NCBI GenBank assembly: GCA_003561665.1
Contig: PWVY01000252.1
Location: forward strand, 1-6,501
Reading direction: 5' to 3'
DNA from: Thermoplasmata archaeon
GTDB taxonomy: Archaea; Thermoplasmatota; SW-10-69-26
DNA length: 6,501 nt
Under the pieces are notes generated by a model. That model was not told the DNA's origin. It saw only the letters and a program-made list of their open reading frames with translations, and ran no database searches. Positions 5,263 through 6,501 of this stretch are shown in pieces. Each line of letters starts with the position of its first letter. Position 1 is the first letter of the stretch. A program made the position numbers and the translations under genes.

Positions 5263-6282
5263 CTAGAAGAAATCCTCCAAGGACCCCTGACGGCTGGGAT
5301 CATCCAACGAACTGAAGCGTTCCACGGTCGAGCGCACCCGGTCCTCGCTGAAACTGTGCTCCCCCACCAACAAGTCCACGACGGCTTCCTCTTCGACCGG
5401 GCCCCAGGATAAGTCAGGAACGTCCCCGACGTCGGGTTCGAGGAAGATCTCGGCCACGAGTTCGAGGGTTTCCGCGTCTTCGTCCAGGGCCTTGGCGGCT
5501 TTGGTGAGGGTTCCGTGTTCTTGCATGGCGTCCAAGGCGCGTTTGGGCCCGATGCCTTCGATGCCTTCGTTGAAATCCGTCCCCATCAACACGCCAACGC
5601 CCACCAACTGCTCCCGCGTCAACGCCAGCTCTTCGAGCACGCGCTCCAACCGGATCAACTCCGGTTTGACCTCCACGCGCTTATCCTTCCCCGGCAGTTT
5701 CCGCTTCTGCGTCGTCGTCAAGTTGCGGACCAACCTTGGCGCGCCGAACAACAACGCGTCATAATCCTGGCTCACCGACGCGAAACCCTCCCCCTCAGGC
5801 ACCGCCAACGCCGCCTGCGCCTCCCCCTCGCTAGGAGCCGTGAACGACGGCACACCCAGCGCATCCAACAACGCATCTGCTTGCTCGATCATCTCCCCCG
5901 ACAACCTGGACGCCTGCTGCGCCTTCACCCTCGCCGTCTCAAGATCCCCCTCCTCTTTCGCCTTCTCCCACGCTTTGCTCGCTGCATCCCGACGCTCACG
6001 ACGCTCCTGGATTGTGGCCAACTTATCCTCCGGCGGCTTACCATCCCACACGAAAACCGGCAACACGCCCCCCTCCACAAGGTTCGCCAACCGATACAAC
6101 AAACCCGTCAAATGACTCGTCACACGCCCCCGCGAATCCTTCAACGGCGTCCCATCCCGGCCACGAATCGACGCCAAGAACTGATACAACACGTTGTTCC
6201 CATCGAAGAACAACACCTTCCCCGACAACTCCCGCACCGAAACCGTCCTCGAGGGCACCAAAGAGCCCAAATCGACGCCCAT
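5263..6282 (-). CDS. fen: Flap endonuclease 1 (FEN-1)
   Basis: A 339-residue structure-specific 5' nuclease of the XPG/Rad2 family. It removes 5' flaps during Okazaki-fragment maturation and base-excision repair. The N-terminus MGVDLGSLVP is family-typical and fixes the start at 6282; an upstream in-frame codon at 6333 would add 17 residues that mask the conserved Gly2. All seven metal-binding acidic residues are visible: D27 (FFDGNN), D80 (FVWDGKPPE), E152 and E154 (SEGEAQ), D173 and D175 (SQDYDALLFG), and D236 (GTDFNEG). The helix-hairpin-helix (EGIGPKRAL, about 242-250) follows D236. The last eight residues, QGSLEDFF (Q332, L335, F338, F339), form a PCNA-interacting box. The length is normal for archaea, and nothing looks truncated. 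The gene converges with the preceding unit across 14 bases and is divergent from a lipoprotein gene. Its 5' two-thirds are strongly G/T-rich on the coding strand. Confidence 0.97.
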   Translation of the reverse strand: MGVDLGSLVPSRTVSVRELSGKVLFFDGNNVLYQFLASIRGRDGTPLKDSRGRVTSHLTGLLYRLANLVEGGVLPVFVWDGKPPEDKLATIQERRERRDAASKAWEKAKEEGDLETARVKAQQASRLSGEMIEQADALLDALGVPSFTAPSEGEAQAALAVPEGEGFASVSQDYDALLFGAPRLVRNLTTTQKRKLPGKDKRVEVKPELIRLERVLEELALTREQLVGVGVLMGTDFNEGIEGIGPKRALDAMQEHGTLTKAAKALDEDAETLELVAEIFLEPDVGDVPDLSWGPVEEEAVVDLLVGEHSFSEDRVRSTVERFSSLDDPSRQGSLEDFF

Positions 6283-6383
6283 ACCCCCACCAACCCCCAA
6301 GCAAGGAAAAGCATTCCCCCAACAACGTCCCACGCCACCCCAAGCCCCTCACATTCTTCAACCCCAACACAATCCCCCACCCC
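6283..6383 (-). promoter_or_regulatory. C-rich divergent spacer, G-tract leader of fen
   Basis: This 101-base spacer has 54 C and 7 G on the + strand. Runs of four or five C lie at 6284-6288, 6294-6298, 6316-6320, 6338-6341, 6345-6348, 6362-6365, 6374-6378 and 6380-6383. On the fen coding strand these are G-tracts able in principle to form G-quadruplexes. The only A/T-leaning patch, TGCTTTTCC on the minus strand (about 6305-6313), is centred near -26 of the fen start and is the best, though weak, TATA candidate. TTCTTCAA (6354-6361) is similarly placed for the lipoprotein. Confidence 0.4.
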
Positions 6384-6501
6384 GTGCCCCACGCACGCAT
6401 CACGACCCTCACCCTGCTGACCGCCCTCCTCCTCACCGCCGGATGCCTCGCCGATCTCGAACGCGAACACCTCGAAACCACCTGGGACACCCAAGCCACC
6501 C
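6384..6501 (+). CDS. Lipoprotein, N-terminal part only (cut by window end)
   Basis: A GTG at 6384 opens a frame that runs off the window after 39 codons. The product starts with a lipoprotein signal: a basic start (PHAR), a hydrophobic Leu/Thr/Ala core, and a lipobox T18-A19-G20-C21 followed by LADLEREH. C21 should be lipidated, anchoring the protein outside the cell. The mature part is too short to classify. No ATG or other common start lies closely upstream in frame, and the signal peptide begins exactly here, which supports the GTG. The gene is divergent from fen. Of 38 codons after the start, 27 end in C, 6 in A, 4 in G and 1 in T, the mirror image of the FixH-like gene on the same strand. 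Confidence 0.7.
   Translation, partial: MPHARITTLTLLTALLLTAGCLADLEREHLETTWDTQAT

Noticed and set aside
5550..5570. Tandem repeat GATGCCTTC twice.
   Set aside because: It encodes the normal EGIEGIG helix-hairpin-helix region of FEN-1.
6283..6333. N-terminal extension of FEN-1 to the in-frame codon at 6333.
   Set aside because: The family begins at MGVDLGSL; the 17 extra residues are unlike FEN-1 and come from the G-tract spacer.
5515..6420. Long + strand frame opposite fen.
   Set aside because: It is an Arg/His/Pro-rich shadow, and fen is unambiguous.

Overview
The window looks archaeal. The clearest marker is a full-length flap endonuclease 1 (FEN-1) carrying all seven metal-binding acidic residues and a C-terminal PCNA-interacting motif. 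A good TATA-like element sits at about -26 of a start codon, and two proteins begin with archaeal-style lipobox signal peptides. The DNA is GC-rich, genes are packed tightly, and membrane and secreted proteins dominate. I infer a euryarchaeal lineage, possibly Thermoplasmatota-like, but the sequence alone does not fix this.

Layout from left to right. A small two-helix membrane protein with a Cys4 zinc-ribbon head (49-306, +) converges with a two-domain lipoprotein (333-1145, -). A 184-base spacer carries the lipoprotein's TATA box and three CCGTA half-sites. Then comes a toxin-antitoxin remnant: an intact ribbon-helix-helix VapB-type antitoxin (1330-1572, +) followed directly by a 40-codon stub of a PIN-domain VapC toxin (1573-1695, +). 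A YedZ/MsrQ-like haem membrane protein (1725-2462, -) faces it.

Across a 180-base divergent spacer with a 14-bp palindrome begins a three-gene + strand unit (2643-5248). It encodes a polytopic membrane protein with conserved WDxxWH, TFFTPPH and DEFWH motifs, a membrane-anchored protein resembling the YtkA/FixH fold (4-bp overlap), and, 69 bases on, a signal-peptide and tail-anchored two-domain beta-sandwich protein. I know no named system matching this trio; it is the best candidate here for something undescribed. FEN-1 (5263-6282, -) converges on it with a 14-base gap. A lipoprotein (6384 onward, +) starts divergently from fen and is cut by the window edge.

Base composition adds a further signal. 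The + strand is strongly G/T-rich from about 2900 to 4450 and strongly C/A-rich from about 4800 to the end, regardless of coding direction, with the change inside one gene. The fen upstream region is an extreme case, with 54 C and 7 G in 101 bases and eight runs of four or more C. No stretch longer than about 185 bases lacks a gene.
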